Shown: piece after piece, positions 1 through 11,167 of the stretch
Numbering within the stretch: position 1 is the stretch's first letter
How the letters are laid out: each line of letters begins with the position of its first letter
NCBI GenBank assembly: GCA_913061285.1
Contig: CAJXVR010000021.1
Span: 1 to 41,608, forward strand
DNA length: 41,608 nt
Source of the DNA: an uncultured Verrucomicrobiota bacterium
GTDB lineage: Bacteria; Verrucomicrobiota; Verrucomicrobiia; Limisphaerales; AAA164-E04
Direction of reading: 5' to 3'
Notes under the pieces: model-generated
Told to the model about the DNA's origin: nothing
Seen by the model: the letters and a program-made list of their open reading frames with translations, nothing else
The model's database searches: none
Program-made: the position numbers and the translations under genes

Positions 1-3000
1 CCCTTCACGGGAGCGCGGATTGAAACTCGCAATTGGTGTCACACTCATAAACAACTCCGTGTCGCTCCCTTCACGGGAGCGCGGATTGAAACTGGTGGTG
101 AAGGGTTGTCAGCCCAAGGGACTGCGAGTCGCTCCCTTCACGGGAGCGCGGATTGAAACTTATCGCTTCCGGTTGCGGTGACCGGCATCACACGTCGCTC
201 CCTTCACGGGAGCGCGGATTGAAACGCATTGATCCCATCCAGCACCCGCCGAAACTCGAAGTCGCTCCCTTCACGGGAGCGCGGATTGAAACTCGGTGCC
301 AGCGAATGACACAATTTTGATTGAGACAGTCGCTCCCTTCACGGGAGCGCGGATTGAAACATAATGTTCTGCTAATCCGAACCTTCTCTCTCAGTCGCTC
401 CCTTCACGGGAGCGCGGATTGAAACTCATACCAAACACTGTTCTCCGGCTTGTATGCAGTCGCTCCCTTCACGGGAGCGCGGATTGAAACAGGAACCATG
501 TAGTGGGTGACTTTGTCGGCAGAAAGTCGCTCCCTTCACGGGAGCGCGGATTGAAACTGTGTTTTCATAAATTACATGCTTTGTTGACCTCAAGTCGCTC
601 CCTTCACGGGAGCGCGGATTGAAACAAGGCCAAGACGAGGGGTCGATAGGCGTTGACCTAGTCGCTCCCTTCACGGGAGCGCGGATTGAAACTGATAAGG
701 GAGAGGCTATAGGTGAGGCCTCAAAGGTCGCTCCCTTCACGGGAGCGCGGATTGAAACTCTTTTCTAACCTGAACCACAAGCCAACTAAGGCGTCGCTCC
801 CTTCACGGGAGCGCGGATTGAAACTGCTGTTGAGCGTTTTGAGGGACGCCTGGCTGCGTCGCTCCCTTCACGGGAGCGCGGATTGAAACAACCCCTACAG
901 TAGACAGTTCGTGATTGGCGGCTGTCGCTCCCTTCACGGGAGCGCGGATTGAAACTTCTCAACACCAAAGCGACTGCAGAACTGATTCTGTCGCTCCCTT
1001 CACGGGAGCGCGGATTGAAACATCTCGGGCTTGCGCTGACTTCTGGCTTCATTCAGTCGCTCCCTTCACGGGAGCGCGGATTGAAACTAGAATTAATGCG
1101 GAACCATATCCTTTGTCTTGGTCGCTCCCTTCACGGGAGCGCGGATTGAAACAATCGATTCGGGACGCCCTATGCTCCCTTTGATTGTCGCTCCCTTCAC
1201 GGGAGCGCGGATTGAAACGATTGGTGGTCACGATGGGTAGTGAAGAGAAAGGTCGCTCCCTTCACGGGAGCGCGGATTGAAACCTCCAATCGAATCGAGC
1301 GGTTTGTATCCGCCAAGGTCGCTCCCTTCACGGGAGCGCGGATTGAAACGTTGAAGATCTCTTATGCCATTGAGGTCTCTCAGGTCGCTCCCTTCACGGG
1401 AGCGCGGATTGAAACACTCTCAAATGTCCGGTGGAGTCGCTGTTGTTCGTCGCTCCCTTCACGGGAGCGCGGATTGAAACCGCAACAGAACGTAGGAGGA
1501 AAGAAATGAGCAAAGTCGCTCCCTTCACGGGAGCGCGGATTGAAACAGACACACTCGAAGTCATCTATGATTCGTTCAACGTCGCTCCCTTCACGGGAGC
1601 GCGGATTGAAACTCATTCGCTCTATATCGATGACCTCGAGATTGAGTCGCTCCCTTCACGGGAGCGCGGATTGAAACCTCAAGGTCCTGAGGGATTGCAG
1701 CTGTCGCGTGGTCGCTCCCTTCACGGGAGCGCGGATTGAAACAAGAGTATATGTGCAAGCCTTCAGACGACGCTTCGTCGCTCCCTTCACGGGAGCGCGG
1801 ATTGAAACAACGAGCGGGCGGACGCGATCAAAGAGAAGGTCGTCGCTCCCTTCACGGGAGCGCGGATTGAAACATGAGCGCAATAGAAACCCTGGTAACC
1901 GGGCAAGGGTCGCTCCCTTCACGGGAGCGCGGATTGAAACATCACCAAGCGGCCAAGTGGGCCAACGGTGAGCAGTCGCTCCCTTCACGGGAGCGCGGAT
2001 TGAAACATCCAGCGCGTGTTCAGATTGATCGAGATTATTCGTCGCTCCCTTCACGGGAGCGCGGATTGAAACGAATGCTCAGACCGAAAGCACACTACCG
2101 AACAGGTCGCTCCCTTCACGGGAGCGCGGATTGAAACGGTTCTTGGGGGCTTGGGCACTCAACCTGCCTATGTCGCTCCCTTCACGGGAGCGCGGATTGA
2201 AACCAAGTGGTAACACTATTTACCTGTCATCCGGCTTGGTCGCTCCCTTCACGGGAGCGCGGATTGAAACATCTACGAAGGGGCAAGCAAGCGCGTGCTG
2301 TTGAGTCGCTCCCTTCACGGGAGCGCGGATTGAAACTGATCCTGATCGTCATTTGGGCTCTGACGCCCGCGTCGCTCCCTTCACGGGAGCGCGGATTGAA
2401 ACGCGGTGTAGGACGGAAGGGGCCGAAACCTTAGAGTCGCTCCCTTCACGGGAGCGCGGATTGAAACGGCGACGCTGGCTTGAACGAGCGCGACGACCCG
2501 GGTCGCTCCCTTCACGGGAGCGCGGATTGAAACTGTGGCCCCGAAGCCAAAACCTGCCCGTGTTCCAGTCGCTCCCTTCACGGGAGCGCGGATTGAAACG
2601 ACGCCGAGAAGCCGGAGACGTGGCCGGTAGACCGTCGCTCCCTTCACGGGAGCGCGGATTGAAACGCTACTGAATTGGTCGACGAGCAAATGAAAGGCAG
2701 TCGCTCCCTTCACGGGAGCGCGGATTGAAACTGTCAGTAACGTGCCCTAGCTGCGTGTCTGTTGGGTCGCTCCCTTCACGGGAGCGCGGATTGAAACACC
2801 CACTTGAGCCTTGAGTGCATCAACCGCCTTGTCGCTCCCTTCACGGGAGCGCGGATTGAAACGCTGAGATCGGGTGAAGTCCTCACCATCTTTCGAGTCG
2901 CTCCCTTCACGGGAGCGCGGATTGAAACAAAATTCAAAGTTACCAACTATGCCGACACCAACGTCGCTCCCTTCACGGGAGCGCGGATTGAAACCGCCTG

Positions 3001-5298
3001 AATGCCACGGGCGCTATCTGCCGGCAAAGTCGCTCCCTTCACGGGAGCGCGGATTGAAACCCCACGCTGCAAAAACCACATCTGACTGGCTGTAGTCGCT
3101 CCCTTCACGGGAGCGCGGATTGAAACTCCCAATAAGCTTGGGCGGGTGACCGCATCTCGAGTCGCTCCCTTCACGGGAGCGCGGATTGAAACCGTGAACA
3201 ATGTAGAGTGACTGCATAATAGCAAGTCGCTCCCTTCACGGGAGCGCGGATTGAAACATCCAGTGACGGGTGCATTCTTTATCGAAAAGGGGGTCGCTCC
3301 CTTCACGGGAGCGCGGATTGAAACAACGCCCTTGCCGAAATTGGCTCGAGCTACCCGGTCGCTCCCTTCACGGGAGCGCGGATTGAAACTATGGCGAAAA
3401 CTCAAGGATACTATCCTATTCGGGTCGCTCCCTTCACGGGAGCGCGGATTGAAACTGAAAGAGGAGAAATTTTGTTGCACGACCGGGCAGTCGCTCCCTT
3501 CACGGGAGCGCGGATTGAAACTTCTTTGCTGGTTGTACACGTCGCGCTGCCCTTTATGGTCGCTCCCTTCACGGGAGCGCGGATTGAAACAGCGAAGAAA
3601 AAGCCGACTGCCTCAACGGGGCTGTCGCTCCCTTCACGGGAGCGCGGATTGAAACGTAGCTGACAAAGCGTCCCGTTATTGTTGAGCGTGTCGCTCCCTT
3701 CACGGGAGCGCGGATTGAAACAGTAAGTGCTGCACGCTCTGGCGAGACGTTATTGTCGCTCCCTTCACGGGAGCGCGGATTGAAACATGAGAGATGACCT
3801 CTTTTATCTGCCTTAAGCCGTCGCTCCCTTCACGGGAGCGCGGATTGAAACCGCAGGATTAGATACAATGTCAAGTGACGTAAAGTGTCGCTCCCTTCAC
3901 GGGAGCGCGGATTGAAACTACGGCGAAAACTCAAGGATACTACCCTATTCGGGTCGCTCCCTTCACGGGAGCGCGGATTGAAACTATTTTCGCCAGCATC
4001 CCAAGGAGTAGCGATGTTGTCGCTCCCTTCACGGGAGCGCGGATTGAAACCGCCCTTTTTAATGGTTCTTATCGTGGTGTGACGTCGCTCCCTTCACGGG
4101 AGCGCGGATTGAAACAGGTCCATAGAGCGTTCCATGCTGTTCTTACCCGTCGCTCCCTTCACGGGAGCGCGGATTGAAACTCATCCGGGCTTTTTGTTTG
4201 TCTGGCACAATGTGTCGCTCCCTTCACGGGAGCGCGGATTGAAACAAATTGGCTGCCGCCCAACGCTGCTCACCTAAGGTCGCTCCCTTCACGGGAGCGC
4301 GGATTGAAACGCTGTATCGTAGTCCTGATGGACCATAGAAGGTTGTCGCTCCCTTCACGGGAGCGCGGATTGAAACAGAATCCGAATGCAGGATATGCGG
4401 AATTGACGAGTCGCTCCCTTCACGGGAGCGCGGATTGAAACGTCGAGTTGGCGGCAGAAGTTCGAAAGTATAGTAGTCGCTCCCTTCACGGGAGCGCGGA
4501 TTGAAACAGCGGGTCGCTGACTCAAGTAATCAAAGGCCAAGAGTCGCTCCCTTCACGGGAGCGCGGATTGAAACACCTCTGGCGAAGGGGCCGGAAAAGG
4601 AACTAACGTCGCTCCCTTCACGGGAGCGCGGATTGAAACTTCCCAAATCAATTCAACGCCGTCCGTTCGGATAGTCGCTCCCTTCACGGGAGCGCGGATT
4701 GAAACGCAAGATTGAGAATCGAATCCCTGATTGCGTCGAGTCGCTCCCTTCACGGGAGCGCGGATTGAAACACTTGGCACATTAAGCCCAATAGGACGCC
4801 TGCAAGTCGCTCCCTTCACGGGAGCGCGGATTGAAACAAGGGCGATGGCGCAAACAGCTTTACCTGATGCGTCGCTCCCTTCACGGGAGCGCGGATTGAA
4901 ACAGCTGAAAGATGCTCCGAGTGGTCAAGGTTGCTAGGTCGCTCCCTTCACGGGAGCGCGGATTGAAACTTTCAGCTGCTTCTTGAGCTTTCGGATTCTC
5001 GCGTCGCTCCCTTCACGGGAGCGCGGATTGAAACTTAGGAGCGGTCGTTGGATGTTCCTTGCCAGCCTAGTCGCTCCCTTCACGGGAGCGCGGATTGAAA
5101 CAGCGGGTCGCTAACTCAAGTAATCAAAGACCAAGGTCGCTCCCTTCACGGGAGCGCGGATTGAAACGGCTGGTTGATCCTAATGTCGGCAATGATCGGT
5201 GTCGCTCCCTTCACGGGAGCGCGGATTGAAACGTGTTATAGAATTTATGGAAATCCCTTAACATACGTCGCTCCCTTCACGGGAGCGCGGATTGAAAC
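1..5298 (+). CRISPR. Large type I-C-like CRISPR array, 81 repeats
   Basis: The array has 81 copies of a 32-nt repeat that starts GTCGCTCCC and ends GCGGATTGAAAC. The first copy is cut to 26 nt by the contig edge, and I saw no variant among the other 80. The 80 spacers are 33-37 nt, mostly 33-35. Each repeat holds a 7-bp stem (CGCTCCC/GGGAGCG, repeat positions 3-9 and 15-21) around a TTCAC loop. The 3' ATTGAAAC would form the 8-nt crRNA 5' handle. This architecture is typical of subtype I-C (Cas5d-processed) arrays. The handle places transcription on the plus strand, with the leader and newest spacers to the left, outside the window, and the oldest at the right. The degenerate repeat at the right end supports this polarity. 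No cas gene lies in the window, so the subtype rests on the repeat alone. Confidence 0.98.
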
Positions 5299-5332
5299 AC
5301 GGGCGCTGGTGGAGGACTTCTTGGAACAAGGG

Positions 5333-5364
5333 GCCGCACGCTTCACAGGTGCGGCCCAATACTC
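5333..5364 (+). repeat. Degenerate terminal CRISPR repeat (trailer end)
   Basis: It starts exactly 34 nt after the last perfect repeat, which is normal spacer length. Aligned on the shared CTTCAC, it keeps stem pairs 3-21, 4-20, 5-19 and 7-17, and replaces the T6-A18 pair with A-T, a compensatory change. The hairpin is extended outward to a perfect 9-bp stem (GGGCCGCAC at 5331-5339 with GTGCGGCCC at 5349-5357) around GCTTCACAG. The ATTGAAAC handle is lost, so it probably gives no functional 5' handle. It marks the trailer end of the array. It could also act as a transcription-ending or RNA-stabilising hairpin, although no U-run follows. Confidence 0.8.
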
Positions 5365-5641
5365 AGGCTTCCACTACTCCTAATTCAGCACACAGAATGG
5401 GCGTCGGAAGAGGTGCTCTGAATCGGTAGATTGATGGTTCTTCTACGAAACCATTGGAAAGGTGCAGGCTTAAGCGAAGGCCTTCTCAAAGTAACCTGTA
5501 GCATCTTGCCGCAGATTCCTCACTAGGAATCAGAACCGAGACGTTTCAGCCACTCTTGAGCGAAAACTAATATGGCTATCAGTGGTCGAGAGCTATAAAC
5601 GCCTTTGAGTATCTACTCAAGATATTGAGGAACCCTGCATT
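5365..5641. other. Gene-free trailer flank of the CRISPR array
   Basis: No convincing coding region is visible between the degenerate repeat and the stop codon of the DUF1501 gene on the minus strand. The only structure I see is a 7-bp inverted repeat (GATTCCT/AGGAATC, 5514-5531, 4-nt loop). It has no T-run on either side, so it is not a clear terminator. Confidence 0.5.
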
Positions 5642-7099
5642 CTAAGCCAGCACCTCTTTGACAACAGTCCCGTGAACATCGGTCAACCGACGTTTGATGC
5701 CATTGTGATAATAGGTCAGCCGTTCATGATCGAGACCTAGCAAGTGAAGGAGGGTGGCATGAAAATCGTACAAAGTCAGCGGATTCTGTTGTGCTCGAAA
5801 TCCAAAGGGGTCGGTAGCTCCGTAGCTGAAAGGAGCTCTCACCCCTGCACCTGCCATCCAAGCTGTGAAACCGCCAGGATTGTGATCTCTTCCCTGCGTC
5901 CCCAGCTGAAACATGGGCATGCGTCCAAATTCTGTGCAGAACACAACGAGGGTGTCTTCCATCAAACCTCGCTGTTTGAGATCAGACAAGAGTCCCGCAA
6001 CCGGTTGGTCAAGAATCTCCGCATGCCCTTCATACTGCTCTTTCAGTTTCCCGTGCGCATCCCAATTGAGTCGCCCAGCCGAGGCATAGGCGCCATTGAA
6101 GAGTTGCACATACCTAACGCCTCTCTCCACAAGGCGCCGAGCAAGGATGCAATTCTTCGCAAATCCAGCTTTCAAGGAATTCCCTGAATCCGCACCATAG
6201 AGCTTTAGAATGTGCGCTGGCTCTCGATCTATATCCGCAACTTCAGGGACCGAGAGCTGCATTCGAGCTGCTAATTCGTAGCTGGCAAGACGAGCCGCCA
6301 GCTGAGTGTCCCCAGGTGATCGTTGTGCCGCGATCCGATCAAAGGTCAAGAGGGCTTGTCGTGTTGCCTCATCAGTTGAAGAGGAGATCCCCGCCGGAGC
6401 ACGCAGATTTCGAATGGGCTTCGTCGTGCTGAAGGGCGTCCCTTGAAACCGGGCAGGCAAGAAGCCTGCTCCCCAGTTGTTGGGCCCTGCTTGAGGCATG
6501 CCTCGTGGATCTTCGATAGCAACAAAGGTGGGAAGGTTCTTGTTGGCTGAGCCCAGAGCATAGTTGATCCAGGCACCTTTGCTCGGAAAGCCATCAATGG
6601 CAAATCCGGTCGACATCGCATTCTCAGCCGGACCATGGGTGTTGGTCTTGGTGGTTAGGGAATGGAAGAAACACAGTTCGTCCACATGTCCGCCAATCTT
6701 GTCGACCAAGGTCGACACCATTTTCCCACTCTGACCTCGGGGCTGAAATTGCCACAGGGGCTGAACCAAATTCCCGTTCTCTCCTTGGAAGGAAACAAAT
6801 CGATCATTACCCGGTAGGGGCTGCCCGTGCCGTCGGACAAGTTCCGGTTTGTAGTCAAAGGTATCAACATGACTCAAGGCTCCCGCACAAAAGATTTCAA
6901 TCACTCGCGAGGCGCGGGCGGGAAAATGGCGACGCGTCGTATTACTAGGACCGCTCTTTAGATCAGCAGCTGCCAAACGCCCTTCCTGGCCCAGCAAGCC
7001 CGTCAACGCAACCGCCGCCAAGCCGTCGAGCGAGGTCGACAGGAATTGTCGTCGATCCATCAACCGAGTCCCACGGCTGCTTAGGGGGTCATCGATCAT
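5642..7099 (-). CDS. DUF1501 family secreted protein
   Basis: This 485-residue protein has a twin-arginine-type N-terminus (DRRQFL at residues 15-20, then a hydrophobic stretch), so export by the Tat route is inferred. It belongs to the DUF1501 family, which has an alkaline-phosphatase/sulfatase-like fold and is greatly expanded in Planctomycetota and Verrucomicrobiota. Family hallmarks include [43 protein letters not shown] and [15 protein letters not shown]. Its biochemical role is unknown. It starts 23 nt after the stop of the DUF1553 gene, so the two form the usual DUF1549/1553-DUF1501 operon pair, often linked to surface or polymer degradation. An alternative start at residue 14 (7060) would put the RR motif closer to the N-terminus. 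Confidence 0.9.
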   Translation of the reverse strand: MIDDPLSSRGTRLMDRRQFLSTSLDGLAAVALTGLLGQEGRLAAADLKSGPSNTTRRHFPARASRVIEIFCAGALSHVDTFDYKPELVRRHGQPLPGNDRFVSFQGENGNLVQPLWQFQPRGQSGKMVSTLVDKIGGHVDELCFFHSLTTKTNTHGPAENAMSTGFAIDGFPSKGAWINYALGSANKNLPTFVAIEDPRGMPQAGPNNWGAGFLPARFQGTPFSTTKPIRNLRAPAGISSSTDEATRQALLTFDRIAAQRSPGDTQLAARLASYELAARMQLSVPEVADIDREPAHILKLYGADSGNSLKAGFAKNCILARRLVERGVRYVQLFNGAYASAGRLNWDAHGKLKEQYEGHAEILDQPVAGLLSDLKQRGLMEDTLVVFCTEFGRMPMFQLGTQGRDHNPGGFTAWMAGAGVRAPFSYGATDPFGFRAQQNPLTLYDFHATLLHLLGLDHERLTYYHNGIKRRLTDVHGTVVKEVLA

Positions 7100-7122
7100 G
7101 GGACGAGAGAGCGCAATGGCAG

Positions 7123-9558
7123 TTAATGGAGCAGGACAAATTCATTCGAGTTAAAGAGGACACGGCACACGGCCGCCAAGCCGTGGGAACGAGCCAGGGG
7201 CAAGAGTACTGACAGCTGTGCATCGGATAGCTCGCGCGCAAGCGCTATTCGCGCAGCCAGACGCACTTGTCCCTCCAGCGGCTCGGCCTTCGATCCGACC
7301 AGGCTCACGATTCGTTCGGCGAAAACGTTGGCTTGATCCGCAATAAAGGGACCATTGAAGAGATTCAATGCCTGAATAGGGGTGATTGACTGTGATCGTA
7401 GCGCCGTCATTTGCCCCGCGTCGGGACAGTTGAAAGCTCCAAAGGTGTCGACGGTGGTCATCCGTAGCTTGGTCGAATAGATCATCCGTCGTAACTCGGC
7501 TGCCCCAAAGCTCGTCTTCGGCCGATAGTCTGCTAGCCCCCCGCGATTGTGGAAAAAATTGAAGCCTTCACCATACATCTCCAAATTGAGCTCCCCGCTT
7601 ACCGCGAGAATGCCGTCCCGGAGAGCTTCGGCCTCAAGCAAGCGGGGCGGAAAGCGCCAAAGCCAAACTGAATCGGCATCCGACGCCATACCCGCTTCCT
7701 GGGAACGGCTGTCTTGACGAAAAACGGCGGAGGATAGAATCAATCGATGGAGGCTCTTGAATCGCCCCCCGGACTCTTGCCAACGCCGCACCAACCAATC
7801 GAGTAATTCAGGGTGACTCGCATCGGCTCCCTGGTATCCGAAGTCCGAGGGAGTCTTCACCAAACCGTTACCAAAGTAGTGTTGCCAAACACGGTTCACC
7901 ATCACCCTCCAGGCCAGGGGATTATTCCTATCGGTAATCGCCCTTGCCAGGGCAAGTCGACGGGTTTCATCCGACGCCGAAGATTCCAACCGCAGAGAAT
8001 CAAAGAGGGTTGGAGCATTGGGAGCGACGGGCTCTCGGCGCCGCATTGGATCGCCCCGGTGCAGCCGAAAGGTTTCGTCTGGAGTCTGGAAAAAACCGGC
8101 AAAGACCTGTGGTCCCGCAGCAAGCCGCCTGCGTTCGGCCAAATTTCGATTCAGACTTGCGTTTGCCCGCAGAATCTCGGAAACACCTTCTTCACTCACC
8201 CCTGAGAGCATCACCTTGTCCGCTTGTCGCCGGTCTTCCAAATGGGGCATCCGGCCAGATACATTGCCAAGACTGCGCCACTCACCATTTTCCGATTGGC
8301 CTTCAATTTCGTAGTCCACCGGAAAACTACCGCCTCCTTGTCGCCAAACGATGCGGTTAATACGCTTTACCCCCGAGAACGTCACCTGCACCCAAGCCTC
8401 ACCGGCTAGATCTGCCACCCAGGGAAAGGTCGCCTTTCCATCAATGAGATTGTCTGGATGCCGAGATTGATTCGCATTCAGCGTATAGCTTGATGCGCTG
8501 GCGACACCTCCGAGACTCGCCAGGGCAACATTCTGTTCTGAATCCGTCGCGGACCAGACTTCCAGCTCGTGAAGTGACGCCGCGCCTCCGTTTGCGGTCG
8601 CCTTGATCTTCATTCGAAGCGCTTTCAGGTCGAGAGCTGCAAAGCGGTGCTCTTGCTGCGCCGGGTTAATACTTGGAGCAAGCCTCCATTGTTTCTGAAG
8701 GGTCAGCCGCTGTTCCTTAGCTTGCTCCACCGCCAACTCCGCCGCCGGTATCCTTTGAGCCCACCGTCGATTCTCGTCACCGCGCAGACGTCGATGCCCG
8801 TAACGGAGCCCAGAAAACACCGCTTGGAGTGCGTAGTAGTCTCGCTGGGGGATCGGATCAAATTTGTGATCATGGCAGCGAGCACAGCCCACGGTTAGGC
8901 CCCAAAACCCTTCGGAAACGGTCCGCACCACTTCGTCGAGTTCATCCTGTCTGGCTTGTCGCTGCGACTCGATATCTTTCCCGATTTGGCCCGGAAGATT
9001 CGCAGGCCCTGCCACGAGAAACCCGGTCGCAGCATCCACCCCAATCACATCCCCCGCCATCTGTGCCATGACAAAACGGTCAAACGAAATGTCGTCATTG
9101 AGTGCCTCAATGAGCCAATTTCGATAGTGATAGGCCTGATCTCGAAACGAATTCGTTTCAAAGCCCCATGTTTCAGCAAAGCGGATCACATCGAGCCAGT
9201 GCTGAGCCCATCGTTCACCGACTCGAGGGCTCGTCAAAACTCGATCGAGTAGGCGTTGGTAGGCATCGGGAGAATAATCGGAAACAAATCGATCAAGCTC
9301 AGCGACACTAGGAGGCATGCCGTGCACGGCCAGATAGACCCTTCGAATCAGATTCGCGCGATCTGTCGAAGGCGACGGCTGCAAGCCATGCTGTTGTAGC
9401 CCTCGGTAAATGAACCCATCGATTCCGTTGTGTCCCCACTCATCAGGCAAGGGAGGCGGGACCTCTGACACCAAGGGCCCCCATGCCCACGGCTCGCCTC
9501 CAAGCGCGTAGAGGATGGAACAGCATAACAATACCAATGAGCAGAACCTCGCCTTCAT
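7123..9558 (-). CDS. DUF1549/DUF1553 protein with discoidin-like domain
   Basis: This is an exported protein of about 811 residues. I chose the ATG at 9558 because a signal peptide ([13 protein letters not shown]) follows directly; the frame stays open 16 codons upstream. The DUF1549 domain comes first and contains the CxxCH-type motif [13 protein letters not shown] (about residues 224-236). A discoidin/F5/8-like segment follows at about 314-440 ([32 protein letters not shown]). The C-terminal DUF1553 domain includes [18 protein letters not shown] and [28 protein letters not shown]. Many relatives also carry an N-terminal cytochrome module (PSCyt1), which is absent here. The DUF1501 partner lies immediately downstream. 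A role in surface-bound polymer degradation or redox chemistry is often proposed for this family but is not established. Confidence 0.92.
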   Translation of the reverse strand: MKARFCSLVLLCCSILYALGGEPWAWGPLVSEVPPPLPDEWGHNGIDGFIYRGLQQHGLQPSPSTDRANLIRRVYLAVHGMPPSVAELDRFVSDYSPDAYQRLLDRVLTSPRVGERWAQHWLDVIRFAETWGFETNSFRDQAYHYRNWLIEALNDDISFDRFVMAQMAGDVIGVDAATGFLVAGPANLPGQIGKDIESQRQARQDELDEVVRTVSEGFWGLTVGCARCHDHKFDPIPQRDYYALQAVFSGLRYGHRRLRGDENRRWAQRIPAAELAVEQAKEQRLTLQKQWRLAPSINPAQQEHRFAALDLKALRMKIKATANGGAASLHELEVWSATDSEQNVALASLGGVASASSYTLNANQSRHPDNLIDGKATFPWVADLAGEAWVQVTFSGVKRINRIVWRQGGGSFPVDYEIEGQSENGEWRSLGNVSGRMPHLEDRRQADKVMLSGVSEEGVSEILRANASLNRNLAERRRLAAGPQVFAGFFQTPDETFRLHRGDPMRRREPVAPNAPTLFDSLRLESSASDETRRLALARAITDRNNPLAWRVMVNRVWQHYFGNGLVKTPSDFGYQGADASHPELLDWLVRRWQESGGRFKSLHRLILSSAVFRQDSRSQEAGMASDADSVWLWRFPPRLLEAEALRDGILAVSGELNLEMYGEGFNFFHNRGGLADYRPKTSFGAAELRRMIYSTKLRMTTVDTFGAFNCPDAGQMTALRSQSITPIQALNLFNGPFIADQANVFAERIVSLVGSKAEPLEGQVRLAARIALARELSDAQLSVLLPLARSHGLAAVCRVLFNSNEFVLLH

Positions 9559-9704
9559 CGTTGGATCAGGCTGATGAGTATGACCGTCAAAGCCCCGTGA
9601 TGTCACGATAGAAGTCCCTCATCAAAAACCGGCAACAAACGAAGCCCCATTCGCTTTCCTGTTTGCCTGCAACCCCGCCTTTCAGGCAAACTCCTCCTCG
9701 ACCT

Positions 9705-11129
9705 ATGGAATACGAGTCAGTCATCGGCTTAGAAACGCACGTACAGCTTAAAACCCACTCCAAAATGTGGTGCGGCTGCGCCAATCAATATGGCTCTCCA
9801 GCCAACAGCAATGTCTGCCCGGTATGCTTGGGCATGCCCGGTGTGCTGCCTGTTGCCAACGACCAGGCTCTCCGCTTAACAGCGTTAACCGGGATGCTCC
9901 TCAATTGTAACATCCCTAAACACGCCCAATTTGACCGGAAGAACTACTTTTATCCCGATAATCCCAAGAACTATCAAATCACCCAACTCGCGTATCCATC
10001 GACAGAGCATGGCGTGGTAGAATTTGAATTCGAAGGCGGCATGGCCAAGGTCCGTATCACCCGTGCTCACCTCGAAGAAGATGTCGGCAAGAGCACCCAT
10101 TTTGAGCGCCACAGCGGGGTCGACTACAACCGCGCGGGGGTGCCTCTCCTTGAGATTGTCTCTGAGCCTGATATTCGGAGTGCCGATATGGCTCATACCT
10201 ACCTCAACGCGCTGATTGATATTCTGAGATATGGGAAGATCAGCGATTGCGACATGGAAAAAGGGATGGTTCGTTGCGATGTCAATATTAGTGTCCGCCC
10301 CAAGGGCCAGACTGAGCTCGGCGAAAAGATCGAGATCAAGAACATGAACACCATCAGCGGTATTCGCCGAGCGATCAATTACGAGGTCGACCGGCAAATC
10401 CGAGCCCTCAACAAAGGAGAAGCGCTCAATCAAGAAACCCGTCGTTGGGACGACATCGCCGGCATGACAGAGATCATGCGTACTAAGGAAGACGCCCATG
10501 ACTACCGTTATTTCCCGGACCCTGACTTGATGGCGTTCGAACCCGACGATGCTTGGATGACTGAGGTAGCGACGCACGTCGTTGAACTTCCCTTGGCCCG
10601 CAAGCAACGTTTCATGACAGAGTACGAACTTCCAGCTAGTGACGCGGAAACCTTCGTCAATGACGTGCCCCTGGGCGACTACTTCGAACCAATCGCAAAA
10701 GCTTCAAAATCCCCAAAGGCGGTCGCCAATTGGATCATCAACAATCTCCGCGCCAAGCTGACAGAAAGCGAAACCAAGCTGGATGATCTCAAGTTCGAAC
10801 CTACGGCATTTATCGAGCTTGTCAGTCTCGTTGAGAGTGGAAAGATCAGCACGAAAATTGCCCAAGAAGTGTTCATCGAAATGTTCACCAGCGGCAAAAG
10901 CCCGGCAGCGATCGTCGAAGAGAAGGGCATGGCTCAAGTCAGCGACACCAGCGCCATCGAGGGGTTCTGTGACCAAGCGATTGCCGCCAATCCAAAGTCA
11001 GCCGATGATTTTCGAGCAGGCAAGGGAGCCGCACTGAACTTCCTGAAAGGCCAAGTCATGAAATTAAGTCGTGGCAAAGCCAATCCCAATCTCGTCGGTG
11101 AGATGCTCGAGAAGAAACTCACTGCTTAG
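9705..11129 (+). CDS. gatB: Asp-tRNA(Asn)/Glu-tRNA(Gln) amidotransferase subunit B
   Basis: This 474-residue protein matches GatB across its length, beginning MEYESVIGLETHVQL. It carries the Cys-rich zinc segment (WCGCANQYG, NVCPVCLGMPG), the signature DYNRAGVPLLEIVSEPD, and the C-terminal YqeY-like tail domain that contacts tRNA. GatB is the kinase and tRNA-binding subunit of GatCAB. That complex converts misacylated Glu-tRNA(Gln), and often Asp-tRNA(Asn), to Gln-tRNA(Gln) and Asn-tRNA(Asn) in the cytoplasm. I preferred the ATG at 9705 because the family starts there; an upstream TTG would add 14 unconserved residues. gatA and gatC are not adjacent. mpl follows 38 nt downstream on the same strand. 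Confidence 0.97.
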   Translation: MEYESVIGLETHVQLKTHSKMWCGCANQYGSPANSNVCPVCLGMPGVLPVANDQALRLTALTGMLLNCNIPKHAQFDRKNYFYPDNPKNYQITQLAYPSTEHGVVEFEFEGGMAKVRITRAHLEEDVGKSTHFERHSGVDYNRAGVPLLEIVSEPDIRSADMAHTYLNALIDILRYGKISDCDMEKGMVRCDVNISVRPKGQTELGEKIEIKNMNTISGIRRAINYEVDRQIRALNKGEALNQETRRWDDIAGMTEIMRTKEDAHDYRYFPDPDLMAFEPDDAWMTEVATHVVELPLARKQRFMTEYELPASDAETFVNDVPLGDYFEPIAKASKSPKAVANWIINNLRAKLTESETKLDDLKFEPTAFIELVSLVESGKISTKIAQEVFIEMFTSGKSPAAIVEEKGMAQVSDTSAIEGFCDQAIAANPKSADDFRAGKGAALNFLKGQVMKLSRGKANPNLVGEMLEKKLTA

Positions 11130-11167
11130 TCCGATACCGCCGGCACTCGTCTCTATTCTTCGATCTC

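Noticed and set aside
4903-5002. Adjacent spacers at 4903-4937 and 4970-5002 share an 8-nt end overlap on opposite strands and would join into one open frame
   Set aside because: If joined, neither protospacer would have a TTC-type PAM at its 5' side (AGC and ATC instead), so chance overlap is more likely.
1-5383. Many long open frames through the array with peptides such as VAPFTGARIET, SLPSRERGLK and FNPRSREGSD
   Set aside because: These are translations of the CRISPR repeat, which is open in several frames. The 'proteins' change completely at every spacer and have no coding support.
5514-5531. Hairpin GATTCCT/AGGAATC as terminator of the DUF1501 gene
   Set aside because: It has no T-run on either strand and lies over 110 nt from the stop codon.
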